A DNA stretch of 64,000 nucleotides from an uncultured Allomuricauda sp. (GCF_947499585.1 NZ_CANMOO010000001.1:1364001-1428000), one strand, 5' to 3'; shown: positions 17,004-25,832, counted from the stretch's first letter. Notes: a model not told the origin generated them from the sequence alone. A program made the numbers and translations.

Positions 17004-17387
17004 ATGAAAATGGACAGAAAAACTTTTATCAAAAAAACGACAGGTGCCTTGCTTGTGGTAATTCCTGCGTATTCAATTTTAAGCTGCTCTGGTGATGACA
17101 GTGCAAATGGGGATCCTAACATTAATCCAAGTTCGCGTGATTGCGCCGCGAATGGTGCCAATGCAATTTCTATTAGCAGTAATCATGGCCATACCCTTAC
17201 CGTTCCAAAAGCGGATATTGATGCTGGCGCTGAAAAAGAATATTCCATACAGGGAGGGTCAGGACACAATCATAAGGTGAAATTAACTGCTAGTAATTTT
17301 GCTTCTTTAAGAGGAAACAATCAAATTACTATCGAGTCCACTACTGGAGGGGCTCATAGACATGATGTCACCGTAGCATGTGCTTAA
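17004..17387 (+). CDS. Small lipoprotein with three H-x-H motifs (unknown function)
   Basis: The 127-residue protein begins with a Tat-like, lysine-rich signal (DRKTFIKKTTGALL) ending in lipobox ILSC, with Cys28 followed by SGDD. Acidic residues just after the lipidated Cys resemble the Bacteroidota surface-export signal. The mature part carries three spaced motifs, NHGHTLTV, GHNHKVKL and AHRHDVTV, each H-x-H leading into an alternating hydrophobic strand, plus Cys residues near the start (RDCAANG) and at the end (VACA). Six histidines in paired H-x-H suggest metal binding, for example Cu or Zn; that is inference. It follows the DoxX-like gene and is probably controlled by the adjacent ECF sigma factor. 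A strong terminator closes the operon. Confidence 0.75.
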   Translation: MKMDRKTFIKKTTGALLVVIPAYSILSCSGDDSANGDPNINPSSRDCAANGANAISISSNHGHTLTVPKADIDAGAEKEYSIQGGSGHNHKVKLTASNFASLRGNNQITIESTTGGAHRHDVTVACA

Positions 17388-17405
17388 AATGATTATTGTA
17401 TTTAT

Positions 17406-17432
17406 AGCCGCCAAAACCTGGCGGCTTTTTTT
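17406..17432 (+). terminator. Intrinsic terminator of the DoxX/HxH operon
   Basis: AGCCGCC (17406-17412) and GGCGGCT (17420-17426) form a 7-bp GC-rich stem with a 7-nt loop followed by T7. Confidence 0.92.
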
Positions 17433-17471
17433 GTTTTAGCCTTTTACACTTCATTGGCTTATTTTTGATTC

Positions 17472-18233
17472 ATGTACTCAATTATTATTTTGGGAACGGG
17501 TAACCTTGCTCAGCATTTATGTCATTCTTTTTCGGAGGTAAGTTCAATAAATCTTATACAGGTATTTGGGCGAAATACAGAAACTTTGAAAAAGTTTAGC
17601 ACATATGCGGAGACTTGTTCCAATCCTAATGAGATTAAAGATGCAGATGTTTATATCATTGCTGTAAAAGATGATGCCATTGCCAAAGTTTCTCAATCGC
17701 TTACCAGTAAAAAAGGAATTGTAGTGCATACCTCTGGAGCTGTTGAAATGGATGCCATAGAATCGGTCAACAGTGGAATCTTTTATCCTTTGCAAACTTT
17801 TACCAAAGGTAAAGCCATAGATTTTAAATCTATTCCTATTTGTATTGAAGCAAAACAAAGTTCAGCCCTTCAAGTATTGCGGATATTGGGAGAAGCAATT
17901 TCAGAAACGGTTTATGAAATAACTTCTGATCAAAGAAAAAAGTTACATCTCGCCGCAGTTTTTGCCAACAATTTCACCAACCATTTGTATAGTATCAGTG
18001 AAGATATTTGTCTGCAAGAAGGATTACCCTTTGAGCTTTTGCAACCCTTAATACTTGAGACTGCCAAAAAAGTACAATCTATTACTCCAAAAGAAGCACA
18101 GACCGGTCCGGCAAGGAGAGATGATAAAAAGAGTATTCAAAATCACTTAAGTCTATTAAAAGATAAAAAACAAACCGAACTTTACATTTTATTTAGTGAA
18201 GCCATAAAAAAAGTATATGAAGAAGAATTATAA
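17472..18233 (+). CDS. Rossmann-fold protein with DUF2520 domain
   Basis: The 253-residue cytosolic protein starts with a nucleotide-binding Rossmann motif (IIILGTGNLAQHLCHSF) and has NADP-oxidoreductase-like architecture. The N-terminal dinucleotide domain runs to about residue 115, followed by the all-helical DUF2520 region with AAVFANNFTNHLYSISEDI and a conserved late TGPARRDD. It resembles ketopantoate or pyrroline-5-carboxylate reductases in layout, but no substrate is established for the family. It overlaps the KdsC-like phosphatase gene by 17 bp, and maf follows, so the three form a tight operon. Confidence 0.85.
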   Translation: MYSIIILGTGNLAQHLCHSFSEVSSINLIQVFGRNTETLKKFSTYAETCSNPNEIKDADVYIIAVKDDAIAKVSQSLTSKKGIVVHTSGAVEMDAIESVNSGIFYPLQTFTKGKAIDFKSIPICIEAKQSSALQVLRILGEAISETVYEITSDQRKKLHLAAVFANNFTNHLYSISEDICLQEGLPFELLQPLILETAKKVQSITPKEAQTGPARRDDKKSIQNHLSLLKDKKQTELYILFSEAIKKVYEEEL

Positions 18234-18744
18234 AGAGCTTTTGAATAATATTACCACCTTCGTCTTTGATGTTGATGGTGTGTTTACTGATGGTTCAATT
18301 TTGATAACTACCCAGGGAGAAATGCTTCGCAAAATGAACGTTAAAGATGGTTATGCACTAAAAACTGCTTTGCAGAAAGGATATAAGGTCTGTATCATTT
18401 CTGGTGGCACCAATGAAGGTGTCAAGGAGCGCTTAAAAGGGCTTGGAGTAACAGATATTTATTTGGGAGCCCATCATAAGCAAGACCCTTTGGAAGAGTA
18501 TCTTGACATTTACAATATTGATGCTAAGAACGTTCTATATATGGGTGATGATCTGCCGGATATACCTCCTATGAAAATGGTGGCCCTTGCCACCGCTCCG
18601 CAAAATGCGGTTGCAGAAGTGAAGGCTATTTCTGACTATGTTTCGCATAAAAATGGTGGTGAAGGCTGTGTTCGTGATATCATAGAACAAGTATTGAAAG
18701 TAAGAGGCGATTGGAACGATAATTATAGTGCCAAGAATGATTGA
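18217..18744 (+). CDS. KdsC-like HAD phosphatase
   Basis: The 175-residue HAD-superfamily enzyme matches the tetrameric KdsC type (no cap domain) in length and motifs. DVDGVFTDGS near residue 15 holds the nucleophilic Asp and the second acid, SGGTNEGVKERL is motif II/III, and MGDDLPDIPPM provides the Mg2+-binding Asp pair. KdsC hydrolyses 3-deoxy-manno-octulosonate 8-phosphate during lipopolysaccharide core synthesis. No other Kdo gene is adjacent, so related sugar acid phosphates remain possible. It overlaps both neighbours (DUF2520 gene and maf), which supports translational coupling. Confidence 0.85.
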   Translation: MKKNYKELLNNITTFVFDVDGVFTDGSILITTQGEMLRKMNVKDGYALKTALQKGYKVCIISGGTNEGVKERLKGLGVTDIYLGAHHKQDPLEEYLDIYNIDAKNVLYMGDDLPDIPPMKMVALATAPQNAVAEVKAISDYVSHKNGGEGCVRDIIEQVLKVRGDWNDNYSAKND

Positions 18745-19339
18745 ACCTAATCCTCTAAACGAAAAACTTAAAGGCTACAAACTTATTCTAGGTTCTGCCT
18801 CCCCAAGAAGAAAAATGTTTTTAGAAGAAATGGGGTTAGATTTTGAGGTAATGCCAAAATCTGTAGAAGAGGTCTACCCAGAAGAATTACAAGGAGAAAA
18901 AATATCTAGATTTCTCGCTGAATTAAAAGCGACTCCATTTAAAGGTGAATTAAAGAAAAACGAGATTGTGCTCACTTCTGATACCGTAGTATGGTATAAA
19001 GGTATGTCTCTAGCCAAAGCCTCTAATAAAAAAGAAGCTTTTGATATGCTTCGCACATTATCAGGAGATTGGCACGAAGTGATTACCTCTGTATGCTTTA
19101 CCACACCGACAATGCAAAAAACGGTAAGTGCAACTACCTGGGTAAAACTTATGGATTTTACCGATGAAGAAATCGAACATTACATTGATATCTGTAACCC
19201 TTTTGATAAAGCAGGTGCCTATGGCATACAAGAGTGGATCGGACTGGTGGGAATTTCTGAAATAAAAGGACCTTATACTAACGTTGTTGGGTTACCTACT
19301 CATTTAGTTTATAAAACGTTAATGGACATGGTTTCCTAA
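18737..19339 (+). CDS. maf: Maf-type nucleoside triphosphate pyrophosphatase
   Basis: The ATG at 18737 overlaps the kdsC-like stop by 8 bp and is preferred over an in-frame GTG nine bases earlier. The 200-residue product has the Maf signature GSASPRRKMFLEEMGLDF (about residues 19-36), the central TSDTVVWYKG and the late CNPFDKAGAYGIQEW. Maf proteins hydrolyse non-canonical or modified nucleoside triphosphates to monophosphates in the cytosol, a house-cleaning activity; overproduction blocks septation in some bacteria. It is third in the DUF2520-kdsC-maf operon. Confidence 0.9.
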   Translation: MIEPNPLNEKLKGYKLILGSASPRRKMFLEEMGLDFEVMPKSVEEVYPEELQGEKISRFLAELKATPFKGELKKNEIVLTSDTVVWYKGMSLAKASNKKEAFDMLRTLSGDWHEVITSVCFTTPTMQKTVSATTWVKLMDFTDEEIEHYIDICNPFDKAGAYGIQEWIGLVGISEIKGPYTNVVGLPTHLVYKTLMDMVS

Positions 19340-19375
19340 GCAGGGTTCCTTAATTTTACTAAAATTCCTTCCGTT

Positions 19376-20332
19376 ATGAAAAAACTATTCAAAATAGAGT
19401 TTGCTATTGTATTGCTTTTAGTGATTTCTGTCACCTTAGTTTCTTGTGTTGAAAAAACGAAGGCCTCTAACAAAGAAATGGCCCTCAATACCGAAGAAGT
19501 ATCTGAAAAAGTTGAAAGCCCAAAAAAGCAACTTTCTGAAGATTTTAAAAAATACTGGTATGCCGGTAATGCCGAAATCACTTCTTATAAATTAGAACAA
19601 GCCAGATATGGTGAAATTAGAGATGGGCATTCCGTACTCATATATGTTACTGAACCATTCTTGCCAGAAAAACAAGTAAAGGCCGACAGAGATAATTCCA
19701 ATAATATTCCTGTCTTAAAACTAAACACCACAAAAAAATACTTAACAGGCATTTATCCTTACTCTGTAATGAGCAGTACTTTCTATCCGGTTTTTGACAA
19801 CCAACATGCAGTAAAAACAAGCCTGTCCATGCAAGAATGGTGTGGACACATGTATTCACAAATCAATAATAGGAAGCAATTTGAATTTATGTCCCACTCC
19901 TATTTTGAAAATGAAGCAGATCAAAACATAACATTGGAAAAAGATCTTCTGGAAAATGAAATATGGAACAAAATTAGAATCAATCCTAACGATTTACCCG
20001 TTGGAAATTTAAAAATGATTCCATCTCTGGAGTACACAAGGTTAAGACATGTGGAACTTAAGGCTTACAATGTAAAAGCTGAGCTATCAACAAAAAATGG
20101 GGTTAGTAGCTATACTTTGATTTACCCAGATTTGGAAAGAAGCCTTAGTATTAATTTTACTTCTGAGTTCCCCTACGCAATCGAGAGTTGGTCCGAAGAT
20201 TTTAAAAGTGGCTTTGGTCCAAAAGCAAAAATAATGACCACAAAGGCAACAAGGTTAAAATCTTTAAAGACAGCCTACTGGGGGCAGAACGGAAATGAGG
20301 ATCTAATCTTAAGAGATAGCTTAGGGCTATAG
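19376..20332 (+). CDS. Uncharacterised lipoprotein conserved in flavobacteria
   Basis: The 318-residue protein has a membrane-targeting N-terminus with lipobox LVSC (MKKLFKIEFAIVLLLVISVT, Cys near residue 23), followed by a Lys/Glu-rich linker and a globular domain from about residue 55. I recognise no catalytic motif. Homologues are sometimes mislabelled as septum formation inhibitor Maf, probably because the gene follows maf; this sequence has none of the Maf signatures. It lies 36 bp behind maf in the same direction. Function unknown; the lipoprotein nature is well supported. Confidence 0.75.
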   Translation: MKKLFKIEFAIVLLLVISVTLVSCVEKTKASNKEMALNTEEVSEKVESPKKQLSEDFKKYWYAGNAEITSYKLEQARYGEIRDGHSVLIYVTEPFLPEKQVKADRDNSNNIPVLKLNTTKKYLTGIYPYSVMSSTFYPVFDNQHAVKTSLSMQEWCGHMYSQINNRKQFEFMSHSYFENEADQNITLEKDLLENEIWNKIRINPNDLPVGNLKMIPSLEYTRLRHVELKAYNVKAELSTKNGVSSYTLIYPDLERSLSINFTSEFPYAIESWSEDFKSGFGPKAKIMTTKATRLKSLKTAYWGQNGNEDLILRDSLGL

Positions 20333-20436
20333 TCTTACCGTTTTTGTCATAATCGCACCCTGTTAAAGATGTTCTAAATTGCATCCAGTCTGATTTGAAT
20401 CTTTCTATATTTGGAGCAACCACTAAAAAACTTCCT

Positions 20437-22968
20437 ATGCGAAACTTTTGGGTCAGCGTTCTGACTTTAGCTACCGTTGTTTCAAACACCTATGCCCAAA
20501 GGCCAAATAAACCTTCATCTACAGAAATACATCATAGCCTTCAAAAATTAAACTTTTTAGGTACGGCACTATATATTGCTGCTCATCCCGATGATGAAAA
20601 TACTAGGTTGATTTCCTATTTATCCAATCATGACAAGGCACGTACTGCTTATCTTTCCATTACCAGAGGTGACGGGGGGCAAAATTTAATTGGTTCAGAA
20701 TTAAGAGAGCTTTTAGGCGTTTTAAGAACACAAGAACTATTGGCTGCCAGAAGAATTGACGGTGGAGAACAATGGTTTACACGCGCTAATGATTTTGGGT
20801 ACTCCAAACACCCTAACGAAACCCTGAAAATATGGGATAAAGAAAAGGTCTTGGGCGATGTTGTCTGGGCCATCAGAAACCTAAAACCCGATGTTGTTAT
20901 AAATCGGTTTGACCATAGAACTCCTGGTTCTACTCACGGGCATCATACTTCGTCGGCCATGTTGAGCATGGAGGCTTTTGATATGGCCAATAACCAAAGT
21001 GCCTATCCAGAACAATTACAGCTTACCTCCACATGGCAACCAAAAAGAGTGTTTTTCAATACCTCTTGGTGGTTTTATGGTAGTCAAGAAAATTTTGAAA
21101 AAGCAGACAAATCCAACATGTTGAAAATGGATATTGGTGTTTTCTATCCAGAACTTGGACTTTCCAACAATGAAATAGCATCAATGGCCAGCAGCCAACA
21201 TTTATGTCAAGGTTTTGGTAGAGTAACTACAAGAGGTTCTCAAGATGAGTATGTAGAATTATTAAAAGGAGATTTACCAGCAAGTAACAATTTGTTTGAT
21301 GGTATAAACACCACCTGGTCAAGAGTTGAAGGCGGTAAGGCCATAGGCGATATTTTATACAAAGTGGAAGAAGATTTTGATTTTACAAACCCTTCAACAC
21401 ATGTTCCAGAATTGGTCAAAGCATATCAGCTATTGCAAAACATAGAGGATGCACATTGGAAAGCTTTAAAATCTGAAGAATTAAAGTCACTCATATTGGC
21501 ATGCTCGGGACTGTATTTGGAAATTAGCTCTGAATCCGCATCCACTACACTAGGTAGTACCTCTAAACTTAATGTAGAAGCTTTAAACCGAAGCACACAA
21601 AATGTTACCCTGAAAGAAATCAAACTGATGGGTTCAGAAACAAACATGTTGCCCAATAAGGTTTTATCAGAAAACAAGAAAGAAAACTTTAGCATTGAAT
21701 TCCCCGTTCCAGAAACAGCAATCATTTCCGGTCCGTACTGGTTAAAAGAACAAGGTAGTCTGGGCATGTATACGGTTAAAAGCCAAAAAATGATTGGGAA
21801 GGCAGAAACGCCAAGTGCTTTCAATGCTCAATTCACGCTAGATTTTGATGGTGTTCAAATTAATTTTGAAAAGCCTGTTGTATACCGACATTCAAAACCA
21901 GACAGAGGGGAATTATACGAACCTTTTGTGGTGCTTCCGGAAGCAACCTCCAAAATAGAAGAAAAGGTTTTAATTTTTTCCGATTCCAAAACCAAAGATG
22001 TATTAGTAAGTGTAAAAGCTGGAAAAGATAGTGTTTCGGGTGAAATAGCATTGCAACATCCTTTGGGGTGGACGGTTTCTCCAAAAAGCAAATCCTTTTC
22101 AATTACACAAAAAGGACAGGAACAATCCGTTACTTTTAAAGTAACACCACCTGATACGGATAGCGAAGGCAAGATTTCTCCAATTATCACTATTGCCAAC
22201 AAGTCATATGACAAAGAGCTAGTGGAAATTGGCTATCAACATATCCCTAAACAATCTATCTTATTGCCTTCCGAGGCCAAGGTGGTTAGAATGAATATTC
22301 AAAAATCAGGAGAACATATTGGTTATATAGTTGGTGCAGGAGATAAAGTTCCAGAAAGTTTGAAGCAAATCGGATATCAAGTGCATATCATTGATCCAAA
22401 TGACATTCAAAAAGGGTCTTTGGACAAATATGATGCAGTAGTAGTTGGTATTAGAGCATATAATGTTGTAGAAGATTTAAAGTTTAAGCAGCCTATTTTG
22501 TTTGACTATGTTGAGCGTGGCGGAAATATGATAGTACAATACAATACGGCAGGTAGATGGTCCAAGCAATTTGAGAATATTGCTCCCTATAACCTTACTT
22601 TATCAAGGGATAGAGTCACGGACGAGACAGCAGCTGTAAATATTATAGCAAACGATCATTCCCTTGTCAATTTCCCTAACACTATTAAGGAAAGTGATTT
22701 TAACGGATGGGTTCAAGAGAGAGGCTTATATTTTCCTAAGGAATGGAGCTCAGAGTTCACACCAATACTTTCAATGGGTGATGAAGGCGAAGATCCAAAA
22801 GATGGCAGTCTTTTAGTCGCTCCACACGGAGAAGGTCATTACATTTATACGGGCTTAAGCTTTTTTAGGGAACTTCCTGCTGGTGTATCCGGAGCATACA
22901 AGCTTTTTGCAAATATGCTTTCCGTTGGAAAAAGTGAAGTAAAAACCGAGAGTGATGTCAAAGGATAA
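20437..22968 (+). CDS. Large secreted PIG-L-family deacetylase
   Basis: The ATG at 20437 gives a normal signal peptide (MRNFWVSVLTLATVVSNTYA, cleaved before QRPN); the longer frame starts with TTG. Of about 843 residues, the first 270 form a PIG-L (LmbE-like) deacetylase domain with AAHPDDENTRLI and the downstream HGHHTSSA zinc ligand region. A long C-terminal part contains beta-sandwich segments and, near residues 620-800, a GATase-like region (DAVVVGIRAYNV). PIG-L enzymes remove N-acetyl groups from amino sugars; a secreted version suggests a polysaccharide or glycan substrate. A 33-codon membrane peptide gene and a sodium symporter follow directly, so deacetylated product uptake is a possible operon role. 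Confidence 0.85.
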   Translation: MRNFWVSVLTLATVVSNTYAQRPNKPSSTEIHHSLQKLNFLGTALYIAAHPDDENTRLISYLSNHDKARTAYLSITRGDGGQNLIGSELRELLGVLRTQELLAARRIDGGEQWFTRANDFGYSKHPNETLKIWDKEKVLGDVVWAIRNLKPDVVINRFDHRTPGSTHGHHTSSAMLSMEAFDMANNQSAYPEQLQLTSTWQPKRVFFNTSWWFYGSQENFEKADKSNMLKMDIGVFYPELGLSNNEIASMASSQHLCQGFGRVTTRGSQDEYVELLKGDLPASNNLFDGINTTWSRVEGGKAIGDILYKVEEDFDFTNPSTHVPELVKAYQLLQNIEDAHWKALKSEELKSLILACSGLYLEISSESASTTLGSTSKLNVEALNRSTQNVTLKEIKLMGSETNMLPNKVLSENKKENFSIEFPVPETAIISGPYWLKEQGSLGMYTVKSQKMIGKAETPSAFNAQFTLDFDGVQINFEKPVVYRHSKPDRGELYEPFVVLPEATSKIEEKVLIFSDSKTKDVLVSVKAGKDSVSGEIALQHPLGWTVSPKSKSFSITQKGQEQSVTFKVTPPDTDSEGKISPIITIANKSYDKELVEIGYQHIPKQSILLPSEAKVVRMNIQKSGEHIGYIVGAGDKVPESLKQIGYQVHIIDPNDIQKGSLDKYDAVVVGIRAYNVVEDLKFKQPILFDYVERGGNMIVQYNTAGRWSKQFENIAPYNLTLSRDRVTDETAAVNIIANDHSLVNFPNTIKESDFNGWVQERGLYFPKEWSSEFTPILSMGDEGEDPKDGSLLVAPHGEGHYIYTGLSFFRELPAGVSGAYKLFANMLSVGKSEVKTESDVKG

Positions 22969-22969
22969 C

Positions 22970-23071
22970 ATGGAAAATAGGCCTATTTGGAAGAAAGAGT
23001 ATTCAATAGTGCTTCTGCTTAATTTTCTTTATATTTTGATTTTCTACTTCATAATGGTACTAAATAACTAA
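22970..23071 (+). CDS. 33-residue single-helix membrane peptide
   Basis: A short ORF begins with ATG two bases after the PIG-L stop and ends 8 bp before the symporter ATG, with no room for other elements. The product has a charged start (MENRPIWKKEYS), a hydrophobic helix of about 20 residues (IVLLLNFLYILIFYFIMVL) and ends NN. By position and topology it may be a small accessory subunit of the downstream sodium:solute symporter. It is too short for most gene finders. The exact fit into the operon supports it as a real gene. Confidence 0.6.
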   Translation: MENRPIWKKEYSIVLLLNFLYILIFYFIMVLNN

Positions 23072-23079
23072 AATTCTTA

Positions 23080-24786
23080 ATGGGCGTATTAGATTGGATT
23101 GTTCTAGGCAGTGCACTATTATTTATTGTTGGATATGGGGTTTGGAAAACCCAAGGAAGTAAAAATGTAGATGATTATGTTCGCGGTGGCAATGATGCCA
23201 AATGGTGGACAATAGGTCTATCCGTAATGGCCACTCAAGCCAGTGCTATTACTTTCCTATCCACTCCGGGACAAGCTTTTCATGATGGATTGGGTTTTGT
23301 GCAGTTCTACTTTGGATTACCATTGGCCATGATTGTTATTTGTTTGGTATTCATTCCTATTTATAAAAAACTAAAAGTTTTTACTGCATATGAGATGCTA
23401 GAAGGTAGATTCGATTTAAAAACCCGAACGCTTACGGCAATATTATTTTTAATTCAGAGAGGTTTAGCTGCAGGAATAACAATATTTGCACCTTCTATCA
23501 TACTTTCCGCGGTATTAGGTTGGGATTTGCGCACATTGAACATCATCATTGGAGTTTTGGTTATCATCTATACGGTATCTGGAGGTACCAAGGCCGTTAG
23601 TGTGACGCAAAAACAACAAATGTTCATTATAATGGTGGGCATGTTCTTTGCTTTCTTTTTTATTCTTGGTTCCCTTCCAACAGGGGTATCTTTTGGTGAG
23701 GCTTTAAAAATAGCTGGGGCAAACGGAAAATTGGAGGTTTTGGATTTTAGTTTGGATACCAATAACAGATACACATTCTGGAGCGGTATAACTGGTGGAT
23801 TCTTTCTAGCACTCGCCTATTTTGGAACAGACCAAAGTCAAGTACAGCGATATCTTTCCGGTAAATCTGTTCGTGAAAGTCAGCTAGGTCTTATTTTCAA
23901 TGGTGTTTTTAAAATTCCGATGCAGTTTTTCATATTATTGGTTGGCGCAATGGTGTTCGTTTTTTATCAGTATAACCCATCCCCTTTAAACTTCAACCCA
24001 GCTGCTACCCAAGCGGTTATGGAATCAGAATACTTAGGAGAATATAAAGCTTTGGAACAAGAACATTTAGTACTAGAGCAAGAGAAAAAAATGGCTCAAA
24101 ATGCTTTTTCTGCTGCTCTGGAGTTGAAGGAATACAATGCAATTGAGCAAGCTAAGCAGGACATTTTAAAAATTAACCAGAGAGAAAGAGCAAGCAGAGA
24201 TACAGCCAAAACTTTAATAGCAAAAGCCAGTGATACGGTAGAGACCAATGATAAGGATTATGTTTTCATTCACTTTATTTTGGATAACCTGCCTACTGGA
24301 CTCATTGGGTTACTTTTAGCCGTTATTCTCTCCGCTGCCATGTCTTCCACTGCATCCGAACTAAATGCCCTTGGAACGATTACCGCACTTGATTTATATA
24401 GGAGAAACAAAAAAGAGAAAAAAGATGAGAAGCATTATGTTCTTGCAACCAAAGGATTTACACTGCTTTGGGGTATTGTAGCTATTTGCATAGCTTGCTT
24501 TGCCAATCTTTTTGACAACCTCATACAACTTGTAAATATTATTGGTTCCATCTTTTACGGCAATGTTCTGGGCATCTTCCTATTGGCATTCTTCTTCAAG
24601 TTCGTAAAAGGAAATGCTGTGTTTATAGCTGCACTGGTAACCCAAGTCATTGTAATTATTGGATGGTATATGGACTGGATGTCCTATCTATGGCTAAACG
24701 CATTTGGATGCATTTTGGTCATTTGCCTTGCAATGTTAATTGAAAGCTTCGATAGTTTTCTAAGTAAGCCTCCAATAAAGGCATAA
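23080..24786 (+). CDS. Sodium:solute symporter (SSS family) with coiled-coil insert
   Basis: The 568-residue inner-membrane protein has about 13 helices of the LeuT-fold SSS family. The family region AAMSSTASELNALGTITALDLYRR (split here as AAMSSTASELNALG then TITALDLYRR) marks the helix 8-9 sodium site. An unusual hydrophilic insert, about residues 300-390, is rich in Glu, Lys and Gln and predicted coiled coil (LEQEHLVLEQEKKM, AIEQAKQDILKI); it lies just before LPTGLIGLLLAV. Substrate is unknown; co-transcription with a secreted PIG-L deacetylase suggests a sugar or sialic-acid-like solute. A terminator closes the unit. Confidence 0.88.
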   Translation: MGVLDWIVLGSALLFIVGYGVWKTQGSKNVDDYVRGGNDAKWWTIGLSVMATQASAITFLSTPGQAFHDGLGFVQFYFGLPLAMIVICLVFIPIYKKLKVFTAYEMLEGRFDLKTRTLTAILFLIQRGLAAGITIFAPSIILSAVLGWDLRTLNIIIGVLVIIYTVSGGTKAVSVTQKQQMFIIMVGMFFAFFFILGSLPTGVSFGEALKIAGANGKLEVLDFSLDTNNRYTFWSGITGGFFLALAYFGTDQSQVQRYLSGKSVRESQLGLIFNGVFKIPMQFFILLVGAMVFVFYQYNPSPLNFNPAATQAVMESEYLGEYKALEQEHLVLEQEKKMAQNAFSAALELKEYNAIEQAKQDILKINQRERASRDTAKTLIAKASDTVETNDKDYVFIHFILDNLPTGLIGLLLAVILSAAMSSTASELNALGTITALDLYRRNKKEKKDEKHYVLATKGFTLLWGIVAICIACFANLFDNLIQLVNIIGSIFYGNVLGIFLLAFFFKFVKGNAVFIAALVTQVIVIIGWYMDWMSYLWLNAFGCILVICLAMLIESFDSFLSKPPIKA

Positions 24787-24787
24787 A

Positions 24788-24814
24788 AAAACCCACGCTA
24801 GTAGCGTGGGTTTT
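24788..24814. terminator. Bidirectional intrinsic terminator
   Basis: ACCCACGC and GCGTGGGT form an 8-bp stem around TAGTA, flanked by A runs on the left and T runs on the right. It serves both the symporter operon and the converging DUF2911 gene. Confidence 0.92.
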
Positions 24815-24834
24815 CATTTTTTAAAAGAGAAGCC

Positions 24835-25680
24835 TTAAAGAGCTCCCCATTCTTTTAAAGAATCTTTGTTCATTTTAACATAGTCATCATTTCCTGCAGT
24901 TTCAGATGCAGCTAATGATTTTTTAGCAGTTTCAATAGCCGCTTTCTTATCCCCAGCCTTGGCATAAATCAAGGACTGCTGACGTAACTGCCAAAATCTT
25001 GGCTCTTCTGTCATGGACATTGCTTTTTCCATCCATTCTTTAGCTTTGGAAATATCTTTATCCGCATTTAAATAATAAACCGCTGCAGTATAATAATCTC
25101 CTGCACTGGGTCCTGCCAATGTATTCTCAATATCCTTAAGAACAGTTGCATCAGAAGGAACAGTAAAAGGAACAGCTACATATGCCTTCTCCCATAGAAT
25201 TCCCAAGTTAGCTCCAGTACTTTTTAAATCATCAATAGTAATGGTAAATGTTTCTACCGGCATTGACATTGGATAAACTTGTACGGTAGTTTTCGCAACC
25301 ACTTTACTATCATCCCATTCTTGTGGAGTTCCGCCTCCTTGAGTGTCAGTATAAAAGAATACTTCCCAGTTAGATTCACCTGGCTTTGTAAAAACTGAAT
25401 ATGTACCAGCCTTAACTTCTTGATCAGCTATGGCAACATCAGTGCTAAAGCTAACTTTTGTGTATGCATTAGCTCCTGTTCTCCATAATTTATTATAAGG
25501 AACCAAATCTCCAAAAATTGTTCTTCCGCGCATTGAAGGCCTTGAATAATCCACAGTAACATCAGTCAAGCCAACCGTTTGTTCCAATTTGGAAGAAGGG
25601 CTTGGGGCAGGGGTTGTAATCTGAGCTTCCACAGTAAGGGAAACAGATACAACGCATAGTAATAAGAGTAATTTTTTCAT
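24835..25680 (-). CDS. Secreted DUF2911 protein with TPR-like tail
   Basis: The 281-residue protein has a cleavable signal peptide (MKKLLLLLCVVSVSLTVEA) followed by DUF2911 (about residues 25-165), recognised by VDYSRPSMRGRTIFG, VPYNKLWRTGANAYT and AGTYSVFTKPG. The C-terminal 100 residues contain helical repeat segments (AAVYYLNADKDISKAKEWM, AKAGDKKAAIETAKKSLA) that look like two TPRs. DUF2911 is common in Bacteroidota and has no established function. The gene stands alone, converging with the symporter gene and divergent from the photolyase operon. A TAGTTTTG box (reverse complement of 25710-25717) is a candidate -7 element. Confidence 0.88.
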   Translation of the reverse strand: MKKLLLLLCVVSVSLTVEAQITTPAPSPSSKLEQTVGLTDVTVDYSRPSMRGRTIFGDLVPYNKLWRTGANAYTKVSFSTDVAIADQEVKAGTYSVFTKPGESNWEVFFYTDTQGGGTPQEWDDSKVVAKTTVQVYPMSMPVETFTITIDDLKSTGANLGILWEKAYVAVPFTVPSDATVLKDIENTLAGPSAGDYYTAAVYYLNADKDISKAKEWMEKAMSMTEEPRFWQLRQQSLIYAKAGDKKAAIETAKKSLAASETAGNDDYVKMNKDSLKEWGAL

Positions 25681-25832
25681 TAGAAAGTGTTTTAGATTTG
25701 TTAGTGCAACAAAACTAAATATAAAGGGATGTTAGGATTGTTAAGAAACCCTTAAAAGAGTGGTCCATTTTAAGGCAGGTTATAACACTTTGTTTGGTTT
25801 GAAAAAGACTTACGAGGAGAAGGCAATCTATT

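Noticed and set aside
19376-20332. Septum formation inhibitor Maf label for the lipoprotein after maf
   Set aside because: The protein has a lipoprotein signal and none of the Maf motifs; the true Maf is the upstream gene.
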